A DNA stretch of 6,989 nt from an uncultured Clostridia bacterium. Its GTDB lineage: Bacteria > Bacillota > Clostridia > Peptostreptococcales > Anaerovoracaceae. The stretch's first letter is position 1. Every line of letters starts with the position of its first letter. The DNA lies in NCBI GenBank assembly GCA_934233735.1, contig CAKQGQ010000041.1:1-6989 (forward strand), in the 5' to 3' direction. A program made the position numbers and the translations under genes. The notes under the pieces were generated by a model. It was not told the origin of the DNA, did not search any database, and saw only the letters and a list, made by a program, of their open reading frames with translations. Shown piece after piece: positions 1 through 6,956 of this stretch.

Positions 1-318
1 TGTCTGAGAAAAAACCAATGGTTCTTGTTTTGGCAGGGCCAAATGGGTCAGGTAAAAGCACGATTACGCAATATTTTTGAGACGGTATTATCTTCTCGAT
101 ATAAAATAGAGATATTAAAAAAAGCAAAGGAATCCGGATATCGCTATTATAAAGCATTAGCGAATATTCCACAATTGATGGAACTATGTGACATTTTGCA
201 TATTTACGACAACACAATCACGCCGGTTCGTATTGTGCGTAAACATAAAGACGATATTTCAATCTTTCCAAATGATTTATGGTCTGAGTCCAAAATTATA
301 GAATTAATCGGAGAATAA
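1..318 (+). pseudogene. Remnant of a zeta-toxin-like P-loop kinase gene, internally deleted
   Basis: Two reading frames carry parts of one protein. Frame 3 from base 3 gives SEKKPMVLVLAGPNGSGKST (Walker A, 36-62) and ends at TGA 78-80; the first two bases of the window could finish an ATG just before it. Frame 1 then gives FETVLSSRYKIEILKKAKESGY, followed directly by YYKALANIPQLMELCDILHIYDNT and a basic C-terminus ending at TAA 316-318. From memory of zeta-type AAA proteins in Firmicutes, about 60 residues should lie between the P-loop and FETVLSS, and about 30 between the ESGY and RYYKAL blocks. The joins fall near 72-78 (frame-changing) and 139-147 (in frame). Intact relatives phosphorylate UDP-activated sugars or related substrates and are partnered by a small antitoxin; this copy should be inactive. 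The family match is by eye, and the exact deletion lengths are inferred. Confidence 0.75.
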
Positions 319-363
319 GCTACAACCCAAAAATCCTCCCAAACCCTCTAAAAATTTTACCCC

Positions 364-392
364 TTTACAATGACTCCGGTTTGCGGTATGAT
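364..392 (+). promoter_or_regulatory. Sigma-A type promoter for the long leader
   Basis: TTTACA (364-369) and TATGAT (387-392) each differ by one base from the -35 and -10 consensus and are separated by exactly 17 bases. Transcription would begin near 398-400, giving a leader of about 960 nt before the large gene. It is the best sigma-A match I found upstream of the aptamer, so it is the likely source of the riboswitch transcript. Start-site mapping would settle this. Confidence 0.6.
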
Positions 393-458
393 AGGTGTGT
401 AAATTTTGGAAAGGAAATGTACGCAAGTATGGGAAATGGTTACAAAAATATAAATAAT

Positions 459-474
459 TGGCATAAAACTTGCA
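459..474 (+). promoter_or_regulatory. Sigma-54-like -24/-12 element
   Basis: TGGCAT (459-464) and TTGCA (470-474) fit the sigma-54 pattern TGGCACG-N4-TTGCA, with GG and GC elements at the required spacing and mismatches only at the sixth and seventh positions. Transcription would start about 12 bases after the GC, near 485, inside the CAAC repeat. No enhancer-binding protein or clear upstream activator site is visible in the window, so function is uncertain and chance is possible. Confidence 0.35.
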
Positions 475-513
475 ACCAACCAACCAACCAACCAACCAAC
501 CAACCAACCAACC
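473..513 (+). repeat. Tetranucleotide tract (CAAC)10 plus C
   Basis: Ten perfect, uninterrupted CAAC units run from 473 to 512, followed by one further C. Tracts like this gain and lose units by polymerase slippage. Here it lies in untranslated leader, about 850 bases before the large gene. It is also inside a weak open frame (ATG 417 to TGA at about 695), where it encodes Asn-Gln-Pro-Thr repeats. Because 4 is not a multiple of 3, each slip would shift that frame. It also starts within the -12 part of the sigma-54-like element, so it could alter the initially transcribed sequence. Confidence 0.9.
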
Positions 514-613
514 GTATAGCTTGGTATTTTTTGCGTGCAATCAAACCGAATATACAGAGAATACGAGACTTCTTTTGTCTGCAAGATAGCAGGGCAGGAG
601 AGGTCTTTTTAAT

Positions 614-708
614 GGAGTTGTCCCTGTTTTCGGAGAAAACAGTAGAAACTCCTTATGCAACGTTTCCCGAAGAAAGCGAGCTTTGCGAAGCTTGATTCGC
701 AGGAAACG
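614..708 (+). other. Two strong RNA hairpins in the leader
   Basis: CTGTTTTC (624-631) and GAAAACAG (635-642) form a perfect 8-bp stem with a 3-base loop, and GGAGTT (614-619) with AACTCC (647-652) closes an outer helix. Next to it, CGTTTCC (661-667) pairs perfectly with GGAAACG (702-708) around GCGA (676-679)/TCGC (697-700) and AGCTT (679-683)/AAGCT (688-692), the last two sharing base 679. Neither has a U-tract, so they are not obvious terminators. I recognise no known RNA family. Confidence 0.45.
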
Positions 709-742
709 ACTGCAATTGTACCTAAAATTACATACCATGGCT

Positions 743-1058
743 TTTGTGGCAAATGCGCGACCCGAGCAATCGGACACGCATGCTTGTTCGCTGAACAAGG
801 GAATCGGGTGAGAATCCCGGACACGGAAGGAATCTCTTATCTCCATTTGCCGTCTATGAATCATAGATTGCAAAGGGAATGGCAGAATTCCGAAAGTAGC
901 TGTATTTCTAAAGTATTGTTTTCCGTGCAGAGAAATTTGCTCGCGGTGAAAACCGGTCATTGGAAGGGCTGTCATGGCTCCGAGAGAAGGCTGAAGCAAT
1001 GCGTTTGTGCGAGGGAAAATCCTCCGCACATGAATGGATAAGTCAGAAGACCTACAAA
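743..1058 (+). promoter_or_regulatory. Cobalamin (B12) riboswitch-like aptamer, expanded
   Basis: Conserved blocks of the cobalamin riboswitch occur in order. GGGAA (799-803) is followed by a CGGG (805-808)/CCCG (816-819) stem with GTGAGAAT between them, the P3 signature. GTAGCTGT (895-902) resembles the ACTGT block, GTCATTGG (956-963) the CACTGG block, and GAGAAGGC (984-991) the GGGAAGGC block. ATGAA (1030-1034) and the B12 box AGTCAGAAGACCTAC (1041-1055) follow. TTTGTGG (743-749) pairs with CTACAAA (1052-1058) as a closing P1 helix with one G-U pair. Further helices are CTTGTTC/GAACAAG (783-799), a CGGT-GAAA-ACCG hairpin (944-955) and an optional stem at 1006-1030. At about 316 nt it is longer than the usual 200 or so, with extra hairpins before P3 and after it (820-891). 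Bound B12 is expected to favour the terminator at 1151. It was identified by eye; divergence at a few consensus bases leaves ligand class and activity open. Confidence 0.75.
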
Positions 1059-1150
1059 CCCCGAAACGAAGAATTGACAGCATGGCGATAGCTTCCTATC
1101 CGCATACCTTTCGATTCCGCTTCGGAGCCAAGAGAAACAAGACACAAAGG

Positions 1151-1178
1151 CGATGGTTATGACAATCATCGTTTTTTT
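1151..1178 (+). terminator. Intrinsic terminator in the leader (expression platform)
   Basis: CGATGGTT (1151-1158) pairs fully with AATCATCG (1164-1171), including one G-U pair, across a 5-base loop. Seven U residues (1172-1178) follow at once. It lies about 93 bases after the B12 box and 183 bases before the large gene, where a riboswitch attenuator is expected. A candidate antiterminator is CATACC (1103-1108) pairing with GGTTATG (1155-1161) with one bulged base, but this is weak. Confidence 0.75.
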
Positions 1179-1204
1179 ATGCAAATAACACTTTTCATCC
1201 TTAC

Positions 1205-1233
1205 CGGGCGGTGCCGAAGGCTGACATCACCCG
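1205..1233 (+). other. Stem-loop between terminator and gene
   Basis: CGGGCGGTG (1205-1213) pairs with CATCACCCG (1225-1233) with a single C-A mismatch, and the loop has an inner GCC/GGC. There is no U-tract, so it is not a terminator. It would be present only in read-through transcripts and might protect the 5' end of the mRNA or affect translation. The rest of 1234-1340 shows no recognised element. Confidence 0.35.
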
Positions 1234-1342
1234 CAGGGGCAGAGGATAAGACCACTACACAACAAAAGAGTGTTTACATAGATTATCGCAAGAAGAGCGC
1301 AGAGCGAAAGCCTGCAAAGCGCACCGAAGCGAAATACAAACG

Positions 1343-1348
1343 AAAGGA
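1343..1348 (+). promoter_or_regulatory. Ribosome binding site of the large gene
   Basis: AAAGGA precedes ATG 1362 by 13 bases, longer than the usual 6-9. A second ATG at 1352 is only 3 bases away and in another frame that stops after about 45 codons. The frame from 1362 is chosen because it opens with a full signal peptide and runs for 1832 codons. Confidence 0.5.
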
Positions 1349-1361
1349 AATATGAAAAAGA

Positions 1362-4300
1362 ATGAGAAAAACAAACAAAAATCTCACGAAACAAATCCTA
1401 ACCCTCATGCTTGCCTTTATCATGGTGTTTACAGGCATGGGAATCGGAAGCTGGGGCGTGGATACGGCTTGGGCGGCAGTAACAGATGGTACAAATGTTA
1501 ATTTTTATGCTGATAATAACAAAGTTGAAGCCGCATTTAAAAATTCACAGTATGAAATTTATGTACCGGAAGATACAAAAAATATTTCGATTGAAGCCGT
1601 AAGTGAAGATGTTGCAGTAATTCTTAATGCCGATGAAACACAAGGCATTAGTGATGAAAACATTGATTTGGAAAGTGAATATATAGAAGTATGGGAAAGC
1701 GCCTCCTGCGAATTAAGAAATGGAAAAAACTTTTTTACGCTACCATTTTCTGAAGAAAACAGACAGCAGTATATGAATGATAGTAATGAAATAGAGGTGC
1801 ACTTGTATGATATTGTTTTCTTAGATGGTGTCAAACTAAAGATACTATTTGGTGCAAAGCAGAACAGTGTGCCGTACATTAGAAGCGATATATCTAAAAT
1901 ACAAACATTACTTTTAAATAAAAATGAGAACTACTCCATCAAGCTTTCTGATATATTTTCAGATCCAGATGGAGATACGCTTAGTTATAAGGTCAAAATA
2001 GGCAATGACGGTGACTTTACAACGATGGATGGCGATTCCTATTCAGAAACTTACAACGGCATAGAAATCGATTTGCAGTTTAAAGCAAACGATGGAACTG
2101 CAGATAGTGAGGATATATATAAGGTCTATCTTAGAACAAGAGCAGATAAGACAGAACTTGATAGTGCAATAAGCAGGGCAGAGGCATTAAAGACGAATAT
2201 AGAAGTTTATAGTAATAGTGACCGATTCAATGGCAAGCGTAGTAGTGCTAAAGGATTTTTTGCAGACATGTTGCAGGCACTTGAACAAGCAAAAAAAATG
2301 AAAGATAGAGATGTGTTGCAAGAGCAAGTAGATCAAGCGACAAGTAACCTTCAATCTGCCATCGCAAACCTCATCCCGAAGACCGAGGTAAATGCGACCG
2401 CCTTATACGAAGCAATCCAGAGCGCAAATGCGAAAGCACAGGCAGACTATACCGAAACTTCATGGGAGCCTTTTGCTGCAGCAAGGAGCGCGGCAGAAGC
2501 GATGCTTGGAAAGCTCTATGTAAACGGAGAGGCAACGAATCTCAACCGAGGCCCTCTGGCAACAGGTGAAGAGCCGGAAGGTGCCATCCATCAGGAAGAT
2601 GTAGATGCTGCAACCCAGAACTTGAGCACGGCGATGGCAAATCTTCTGCGAAGCGGAGATGAAAGCAGCTTGAAAGAAACGACGGAATTTGTAGAAAAAC
2701 TGCTCCCGAAGCTGATTATGCAGGCAGAAACTGCGAAGAAAGCGGACTATACGACAGAAAGCTGGAGCGCATTTCAGAGCGCGCTTAGTGCGGCAAAGGT
2801 TGCGGAAGCACCTGCCTTCACAGGCTTTGCTTCCGATAGAGACGCAGCCGAAACCTACTGGGCAGCCTATGAGAATCTTTACAGCGCCTACTACTATAAC
2901 TTAGTTACCACAGCGAAATTTACCGTACAGTTTGAGACCGTTGATGCGGCAAATGCCCGTGCAGGTTCGCCTGCAACAGGCATTTCGGAAAGTGTTTCTT
3001 TAAATGCAGGCGCAAAACTGAAGGACCTTACCGCAAAATACAGCATTGCAAGCAGTCAATCTTTGTATGCAGTTCTGTTAAACGATGTGCTCGTAAGCCA
3101 GAACTTTAAAACTTTGCAGACAGAAAATTCATTAAAGACAGGCAATCCGGTTCTGCATCCGGACGATGAAATCACTTTCATCCCGACCATGAATCCGCAG
3201 TCCGGATTGGGCGCAACGCTCGGCACGGTAAGCGCAGTGCCTTGGCAGTATCTGGAATGGGTGAAGAAAGCGGAGTTTCAGGCAGCTTCTGTGATGGAAG
3301 CAGAAGCAGGAAAAGCCTTCACCGTAACCATCGAGCAGAAAGCAGCAAGTCTTGGAGACTATACCGGAGAAAAGACGGCGGCATCTTCCATGAGCCTTTT
3401 CCTCAGCGATGCGAAAACAGAGCGAGGCGGACAGGTGCAGACAAGTAAGCTTATCGCAGACGGAAAAACGGTTACAACCGATGAAAACGGAAACGCAGAG
3501 CTTATCCTCTATCAAGAAGGCTGGTATCTTTTACAGGCATACGACCTTGCAGAAGATAAAATCGGAAGTATACCGAACTATGTGACGGACGAATGGAGCA
3601 AAGGCGAATATCACAGCGTAAATAGCGGAGCCTCCGTATGGGTGCATGTGAAAGCCTCCTCCGATGCCGAGAAAGTCAAAGCAGAGCTGAAAGCAAAACT
3701 GGATGAAGTCTATAACGCTTATCCGCAGAGCTTCTTCCGCCCGGAAAATTGGAGCCTGATTCAGACGGCTTATGAGACAGGCATCAACGGAATTTCGCAG
3801 GCAGAAGCAATCGGCGATGCACGCACGGCGCAGCAGGATGCAATCGTTGCAATCAAGCAGATTCAGCAGCAGACCGAAGCTGAAAACGAGCGGAATGTGA
3901 ATACCTTCCGCGAGAACCTCAACAAACTTCCGGATGATGTCAAGCTGATTACAAAGAGCGTGGAAAGCACGGTAAACGCCCTTCTTGCAAGCTATGAGGC
4001 AATGAGCGAGTATCAGAAGACCCTGCTGACAAAGATTGAAACCGAAAAATACGAAAAAATCAAAAAAGCAAGCGAAGACGGACTTGCAGATGCGAAGAAC
4101 TATGCGCTCACGCTGAAAATCGAAGGCGATACGGACGAAGCGACGACTGCCTTAAACGCAATGACCGACTATCTGAAAGAAAACCTTGCAAAACAGGACA
4201 GCAGCAAAACTTCGCTTGGCACAGGTGCCCCGATTCAGAAGGTCTTTTCCTTCCTGAATAGAAACAACACAAATACAGCAATTTCCGAAGCTGCACCGCT

Positions 4301-6860
4301 TACGGAGATTCGCCTGCCACTTGGAATCGACTATGCAGCATACTTTCATGTCAGAGATGCGGCTGATCACACCATCAGCGGAGACGGCTGGTCGATTTCC
4401 GATGGTGACGACGGCATTTCCTTCACCGAAAAAAGCTCCTTGAACTATTATGTGGAAGGCGGACTGACCGTTAAGATTAAGGATAAACTTTACGAAGTCA
4501 AAGAAATCACCTACGAAGGCATTGATAAGAGCGAGGTTACAGGTGCAGACGCAATCCCTGTGGACTACAGCACCTATAAAGGAAAAGACGCAGACTGGGT
4601 AAATCTGTACTTTAAAGACGCTTATCAAAGCTTCACCATGCCATACAGTGATGTCACCGTCACCGTAACATGGGGCCCGGTCGGCGTAAAATCCCTTGCC
4701 GAAGCAAAGAGCGAGGCTTTAGCAGAACTGGAAACCGCAAAGGCTTCCTATAGCAAGTCCGACTATACCGATGCAAACTGGACGAAACTCGAAAAGGCCT
4801 ATGCGGACGGAAAAACCGCGATTGAAAACGCAGCGGATTCGGATGCGGTTTCCGAAGCGAAGAAAAATGCAATCGGCGCGATGGCAGGTATCAGCAAGAA
4901 AGCAGACACCTCCGCAAAACCGCCGGAACTCGGAAACGAAGTCGGAAAGGTTAAGGTCATCGTCGAAAACTTCACCGCAAGCCCGTCGAAGGTCTTTGCA
5001 CAGGGTTGGTATACGCTTCAGCAGGACGATACGATGATGACACTGATTTTAAAGGCTCTTGATTCCGAAGGCTATACATGGGAAGGCACAGGAGGCACGA
5101 AGGGCGGCGATAAGGACTATACCATTACTTACCTTGCATCCATCACCGATAAGGATGGAAACACCTTAGGTGAATTTTCCACAACGCAAGGCTCGGGCTG
5201 GATGGCAACTTTAAACGACTGGTTTGTAAACCTCGGGCTTCAGAACTTTGGCCCTTCGATGAGCGGATTTTGCAAAGTGGAAAACGGAGACGAAATCCAT
5301 GCGATGTTCACCGAAAGCCTCGGTGAAGACATCGGCGGAACTTGGGGCAACGCAGATACCAGTCTGAAAGCACTGACAATCAGCGGTGGAACGCTCGTTC
5401 CGACCTTTAACGGTTCGGTACTGGAATATAAGTTAGTTGTTCCGGCAGGCGGCAGCACGGTTACCGTTACACCGACTGCAGCCAACAAAAACTATTTAGT
5501 AAGAACCTTCCTCAACCAGTATAATGTGGACAGTGCCTGCTATAAGCGCACGGAATCCTTCAAAGTCAAAGAAGGCGATGTAATCTACATCGGCGTGGGC
5601 GACAGACGCTGGCCGTCGATGAATAAGCAGGGGGATGAGGCTATTGATTACACCGGAACGAAATATGCGATTCAGGTAGTCAGCGGCTCGGATGCAACCG
5701 CAGTCAAAGAAATGATTGCAAGAATCAAGGATGTTACTTACGGAAACTACAGAGCGCAGAAGTCTGATGTTGAAGATGCAAGAACGGCATACAACGCACT
5801 GACTTCGGAAGCAAAGAAAGATGTTACCGCAGCCGAACTCAAGAAGCTGACCGACGCAGAAGCACAGATTAAATTCTACAGCGAAATCGACGATGCGAAA
5901 GCAAAGCTCGCTGCCCTGACCGACAGTTCAAGCAGCAGTGAAGCAAAAGCAGCCCTTTCCGCATACGAAAAGTTAAGTGAAGCACAGAAAAAATACATTA
6001 CAGAGGATGAAGTTAAGAAGTTCAACGAGCTGGCAAAGAAATACAACCTTTCGACCATCACAGGTTCCGCAGAAATGCCGGAATCCGAAGTAGCAACGGA
6101 AGGAAAAGCAGGCTCAGCAGTAACCACTTCTCCGGCAGAGGTTAAGATGAGCGGCACGACCGCGACTGTAACGGTGAAAGCGGATAACCAGAAGGAAATC
6201 TTAAAACAGGCAAAAGAAAAGAAATCCGCACAGGTCGTACTCGTTGTGGCAAACAGCGACGCGAAAGGCGCAGAGAAACTCGAACTGAACCTCGACAAGT
6301 CCTTCCTTGAGTCCCTGCTGAAAGACACAAGCGCGAAACTCGTTGTCAAGACGCCGCTCGGACAGAAGACTTACGAGCGCAACGAACTGCAGAAACTCGT
6401 AAACGAAACCACAGGCGCAACCGTCAAAGCCGAAATCAACAAAGACAATGTTGATACCCAGACGGAAGAGCCAGCCGATGACAACGCAGCGGCAAACATC
6501 GCAAAAGCGAAATCCATCGTTAAGAATATGAAGCTCACAGCCCGCTCCGGCAAGACGGCGAAGAAGAACATCAAAGCAGTTCTCAAGAGCGATGCGAAGG
6601 TAAACGCCTCCATCAAGGAACTGAAAGACCTCGGTTTCACCGTGAAGTACCGCTTCTACCGCTCGACGAAGAAAGCAGCATCGTATAAGTCCACCGTGAC
6701 GAAGAAAACTGCTTCCTACACCAACACAAGCGGTAAGAAGGGCACGAAGTACTTCTATAAAGTTCAGGTAAGAGTTTACGACGAAAACGGCAAGCTCATT
6801 GCGAAGACAGCACTCAAGCAGTGTAAGTACGCAAGCAGAACTTGGACGAAAGCGAAATAG
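1362..6860 (+). CDS. Giant secreted multidomain surface protein with FIVAR repeats and a DUF4430 (transcobalamin-like) domain
   Basis: A protein of 1832 residues. Residues 1-38 are a signal peptide: basic start, hydrophobic core LTLMLAFIMVFTGMG, likely cleavage after AWA. Then come a beta-rich region with a DPDGDTL turn (201-207) at the start of an Ig/cadherin-like fold; FIVAR-type helical repeats at about 264-343, 344-430 and 437-513 (motifs such as ADYTETSW and DYTTESWSAF); beta domains at 514-763 (with DENGNAELILYQEGWYLL); a helical stretch at 764-945; a beta domain at 955-1108; and a fourth FIVAR at 1111-1180 (SDYTDANWTKLEKA). DUF4430 spans about 1196-1328 (YLASITD, SGWMATLNDW at 1278-1287, NGDEIHAMF at 1308-1316). 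A cadherin-like sandwich follows (1334-1441, LKALTISGGTL), then helices (1444-1562), a beta domain (1565-1696) and a basic Fn3-like C-terminus (1714-1832). No LPXTG, SLH or membrane anchor is visible. DUF4430 resembles the transcobalamin C-terminal domain; with the B12-type leader, corrinoid binding is the favoured but unproven role. Adhesion is the main alternative. Residues of about 43-328 are coded by distinctly AT-rich DNA. Confidence 0.9.
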   Translation: MRKTNKNLTKQILTLMLAFIMVFTGMGIGSWGVDTAWAAVTDGTNVNFYADNNKVEAAFKNSQYEIYVPEDTKNISIEAVSEDVAVILNADETQGISDENIDLESEYIEVWESASCELRNGKNFFTLPFSEENRQQYMNDSNEIEVHLYDIVFLDGVKLKILFGAKQNSVPYIRSDISKIQTLLLNKNENYSIKLSDIFSDPDGDTLSYKVKIGNDGDFTTMDGDSYSETYNGIEIDLQFKANDGTADSEDIYKVYLRTRADKTELDSAISRAEALKTNIEVYSNSDRFNGKRSSAKGFFADMLQALEQAKKMKDRDVLQEQVDQATSNLQSAIANLIPKTEVNATALYEAIQSANAKAQADYTETSWEPFAAARSAAEAMLGKLYVNGEATNLNRGPLATGEEPEGAIHQEDVDAATQNLSTAMANLLRSGDESSLKETTEFVEKLLPKLIMQAETAKKADYTTESWSAFQSALSAAKVAEAPAFTGFASDRDAAETYWAAYENLYSAYYYNLVTTAKFTVQFETVDAANARAGSPATGISESVSLNAGAKLKDLTAKYSIASSQSLYAVLLNDVLVSQNFKTLQTENSLKTGNPVLHPDDEITFIPTMNPQSGLGATLGTVSAVPWQYLEWVKKAEFQAASVMEAEAGKAFTVTIEQKAASLGDYTGEKTAASSMSLFLSDAKTERGGQVQTSKLIADGKTVTTDENGNAELILYQEGWYLLQAYDLAEDKIGSIPNYVTDEWSKGEYHSVNSGASVWVHVKASSDAEKVKAELKAKLDEVYNAYPQSFFRPENWSLIQTAYETGINGISQAEAIGDARTAQQDAIVAIKQIQQQTEAENERNVNTFRENLNKLPDDVKLITKSVESTVNALLASYEAMSEYQKTLLTKIETEKYEKIKKASEDGLADAKNYALTLKIEGDTDEATTALNAMTDYLKENLAKQDSSKTSLGTGAPIQKVFSFLNRNNTNTAISEAAPLTEIRLPLGIDYAAYFHVRDAADHTISGDGWSISDGDDGISFTEKSSLNYYVEGGLTVKIKDKLYEVKEITYEGIDKSEVTGADAIPVDYSTYKGKDADWVNLYFKDAYQSFTMPYSDVTVTVTWGPVGVKSLAEAKSEALAELETAKASYSKSDYTDANWTKLEKAYADGKTAIENAADSDAVSEAKKNAIGAMAGISKKADTSAKPPELGNEVGKVKVIVENFTASPSKVFAQGWYTLQQDDTMMTLILKALDSEGYTWEGTGGTKGGDKDYTITYLASITDKDGNTLGEFSTTQGSGWMATLNDWFVNLGLQNFGPSMSGFCKVENGDEIHAMFTESLGEDIGGTWGNADTSLKALTISGGTLVPTFNGSVLEYKLVVPAGGSTVTVTPTAANKNYLVRTFLNQYNVDSACYKRTESFKVKEGDVIYIGVGDRRWPSMNKQGDEAIDYTGTKYAIQVVSGSDATAVKEMIARIKDVTYGNYRAQKSDVEDARTAYNALTSEAKKDVTAAELKKLTDAEAQIKFYSEIDDAKAKLAALTDSSSSSEAKAALSAYEKLSEAQKKYITEDEVKKFNELAKKYNLSTITGSAEMPESEVATEGKAGSAVTTSPAEVKMSGTTATVTVKADNQKEILKQAKEKKSAQVVLVVANSDAKGAEKLELNLDKSFLESLLKDTSAKLVVKTPLGQKTYERNELQKLVNETTGATVKAEINKDNVDTQTEEPADDNAAANIAKAKSIVKNMKLTARSGKTAKKNIKAVLKSDAKVNASIKELKDLGFTVKYRFYRSTKKAASYKSTVTKKTASYTNTSGKKGTKYFYKVQVRVYDENGKLIAKTALKQCKYASRTWTKAK

Positions 6861-6897
6861 CAACAATCCTTTTTTTGAAAAACTTGTATGTAAACAC

Positions 6898-6934
6898 GTG
6901 AAGACCCACTGAGAATCTCTCAGTGGGTCTTCGC
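6898..6934. terminator. Long perfect hairpin after the large gene, probable bidirectional terminator
   Basis: Bases 6900-6914 are perfectly complementary to 6918-6932 (15 bp, 3-base loop ATC), and a G-U and a G-C pair extend the stem to 6898/6934. It lies 37 bases past the stop of the large gene, between it and a possible convergent gene. The U-tract expected of an intrinsic terminator is missing on both strands. It may stop transcription inefficiently, stabilise the 3' end, or do something else. A small TCGGG-TTA-CCCGA hairpin follows at 6938-6950. Confidence 0.5.
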
Positions 6935-6956
6935 CATTCGGGTTACCCGACAATGT

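Noticed and set aside
417..695. Short ORF with Asn-Gln-Pro-Thr repeats starting at ATG 417
   Set aside because: The GGAAAGGA before it nearly touches the ATG, and the part after the repeat resembles no protein and overlaps RNA hairpins. It is kept only as a possible leader peptide in the repeat finding.
541..1083. Minus-strand ORF of 180 codons across the aptamer
   Set aside because: It overlaps conserved riboswitch blocks on the other strand, shows no domain and has no clear ribosome binding site.
1074..1102. TTGACA at 1074-1079 as a second promoter
   Set aside because: The -35 is perfect, but the hexamer 17 bases on (TATCCG) is poor, and a start here would lie between aptamer and terminator.
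1205..1221. GGGCGGTGCCG resembling the T-box antiterminator
   Set aside because: The T-box core needs a TGGN bulge; here it reads CGGT, and no specifier loop or stem I pattern is seen.
1352..1490. Alternative start ATG 1352
   Set aside because: It is in another frame, stops after about 45 codons and lacks a proper signal peptide.
2160..4900. FIVAR regions as long DNA repeats
   Set aside because: The repeats are similar in protein pattern only; the DNA copies are diverged and no long direct repeat is visible. No CRISPR array, tRNA, rRNA or IS end was seen in the window.
6201..6953. 250-codon minus-strand ORF under the 3' part of the large gene
   Set aside because: It is a shadow of the GC-rich, Lys/Ala/Glu-rich coding strand; its Cys- and Phe-rich translation resembles no family.
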